Source: Linepithema humile (Eukaryota > Arthropoda > Insecta > Hymenoptera > Formicidae). From it: a DNA stretch of 64,000 nt. The DNA lies in contig NC_090128.1 of NCBI RefSeq assembly GCF_040581485.1, positions 20,514,931-20,578,930 on the forward strand, in the 5' to 3' direction. The notes under the pieces were generated by a model. The model was not told the origin of the DNA and made no database searches. It saw only the letters and a list, made by a program, of their open reading frames with translations. Position 1 is the stretch's first letter, and each line of letters starts with the position of its first letter. The position numbers and the translations under genes are program-made. Shown in pieces: positions 63,128 through 64,000 of the stretch.

Positions 63128-64000
63128 AACAGTGCATTGCGAATCATGTGCATAAAGTGACGTGAGAGAAGTAGGCATGCAGGATGATAGGGGTGGACTC
63201 TTCCTCATCGGAGAGTGTTAGAAAAGTGAGATACAGTGAACAACTTGGTGAAAAGTCGCTACTAGTCGAGAACCGAAATCAGGAAATTAAACTTTACGTA
63301 GTAACCCTTCACCGTTCGTCGATCTTTTATGCCGATGTTCTGGAGTTTGCAGAAATTCTTACATTTCCATACGAAAGGCACCGTGCTATATCTTGTAACA
63401 GATAAAAACGCAAAACTTGATAGCAAAAGTGATTGTTGTCATTGTTTGAAAAAATATTAAAAATGATCGACATTTGTAAAAAAGAAGAAACGTTAGATGC
63501 AAAGTTTATTGAACAAGTTTATCGAAAAAGATTTGTATAATGATAATAAATAATATCGATTTCTTATGATAAAATTTATCAAAAATTTATGCACTTATTC
63601 GTTTTACAAAATTAAAAAAAAATTTTTAATATTAATTAAATTAGAAAATAAAAATTTTTTAATATATCAAGTAAAAGTTTTATTATTTAATTGCTAAAAT
63701 TTTATTTTAGAATTTTTGTTTCACCGATTTTCAATTTTTATGAGCAAGCGTTATACAAATTTTTTTAAGGTACTCTATATGCACATTTTAAGGTCATAAT
63801 TTTGTCACATCGCGATAACGCAAAGAATTTGTGGTAGAAAGTATCGAACATAGCAAATGCAATAGCAGAGATGCATTGGCGATAATTTATTCCGCATGCA
63901 CTCTCGCGACAATAGCGAGCGCCTGACCGTCTTCACGACTTCGATTTTCGACTTTTGCGAGTACTGTCTCTGTATGCACTTTCCTTTCTGCAAAACATTA
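63128..64000. other. Probable intron of the last gene, or noncoding
   Basis: AT-rich sequence with no exon of recognisable type. A GC-richer patch at 63,810-63,990 is open on the - strand but has no motif. Confidence 0.4.

Noticed and set aside
1..64000. CRISPR arrays, rRNA genes and bacterial operon signals
   Set aside because: None seen. The window is typical eukaryotic DNA with spliced genes.

Overview
The window looks like insect nuclear DNA, most likely a hymenopteran such as an ant. The genes are intron-bearing and the AT-rich noncoding DNA is peppered with small foldback transposons. Coding exons are CpG-rich, and the recognisable proteins are insect types (Spätzle, an insect-like receptor tyrosine kinase, Gly/Tyr/His-rich secreted proteins). 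The species call is inference; no bacterial-style operons are present. All convincing genes are on the + strand.

Region 1-10 kb holds the C-terminal half of a receptor-type tyrosine kinase in three exons (4687-9667). The rest of the gene lies outside the window. Its first visible intron carries a 342-bp foldback element. From 10 to 19 kb I see no gene, but there is a 1-kb PIF/Harbinger element (14656-15656) whose right end is nearly identical to the foldback in the kinase intron. It holds broken MADF-type and HARBI1-type reading frames. A TA-flanked mariner-type foldback lies at 17830-17990.

From 19.8 to 27.7 kb lies a complete nine-exon Spätzle-family gene (spz4-like). I rebuilt it from an 11-codon first exon that splits the signal peptide through to a tail exon. 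It has one apparent 1-base frameshift after the cystine-knot domain. At 30.9-38.4 kb is a very large gene with one 6.9-kb coding exon plus a short last exon. It encodes a secreted, highly charged and probably disordered protein of about 2,367 residues with only two cysteines. I do not recognise its family.

At 41.9-42.6 kb is a compact structure: a perfect 117-bp inverted repeat, a third copy of the arm, and between them a tRNA-shaped sequence with an odd GGC anticodon. From 43 to 55 kb there are three tandem small secreted-protein genes of similar build. Each has a TATA box, a tiny first coding exon of 5-6 codons, the signal peptide continued in exon 2, and a low-complexity body. A fourth similar start (ATG directly followed by a splice donor) sits at 63119. 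This layout is typical of insect cuticle-protein genes and suggests a local cluster. The remaining stretches are AT-rich and show only small repeats and a possible zinc-finger transposon fossil.
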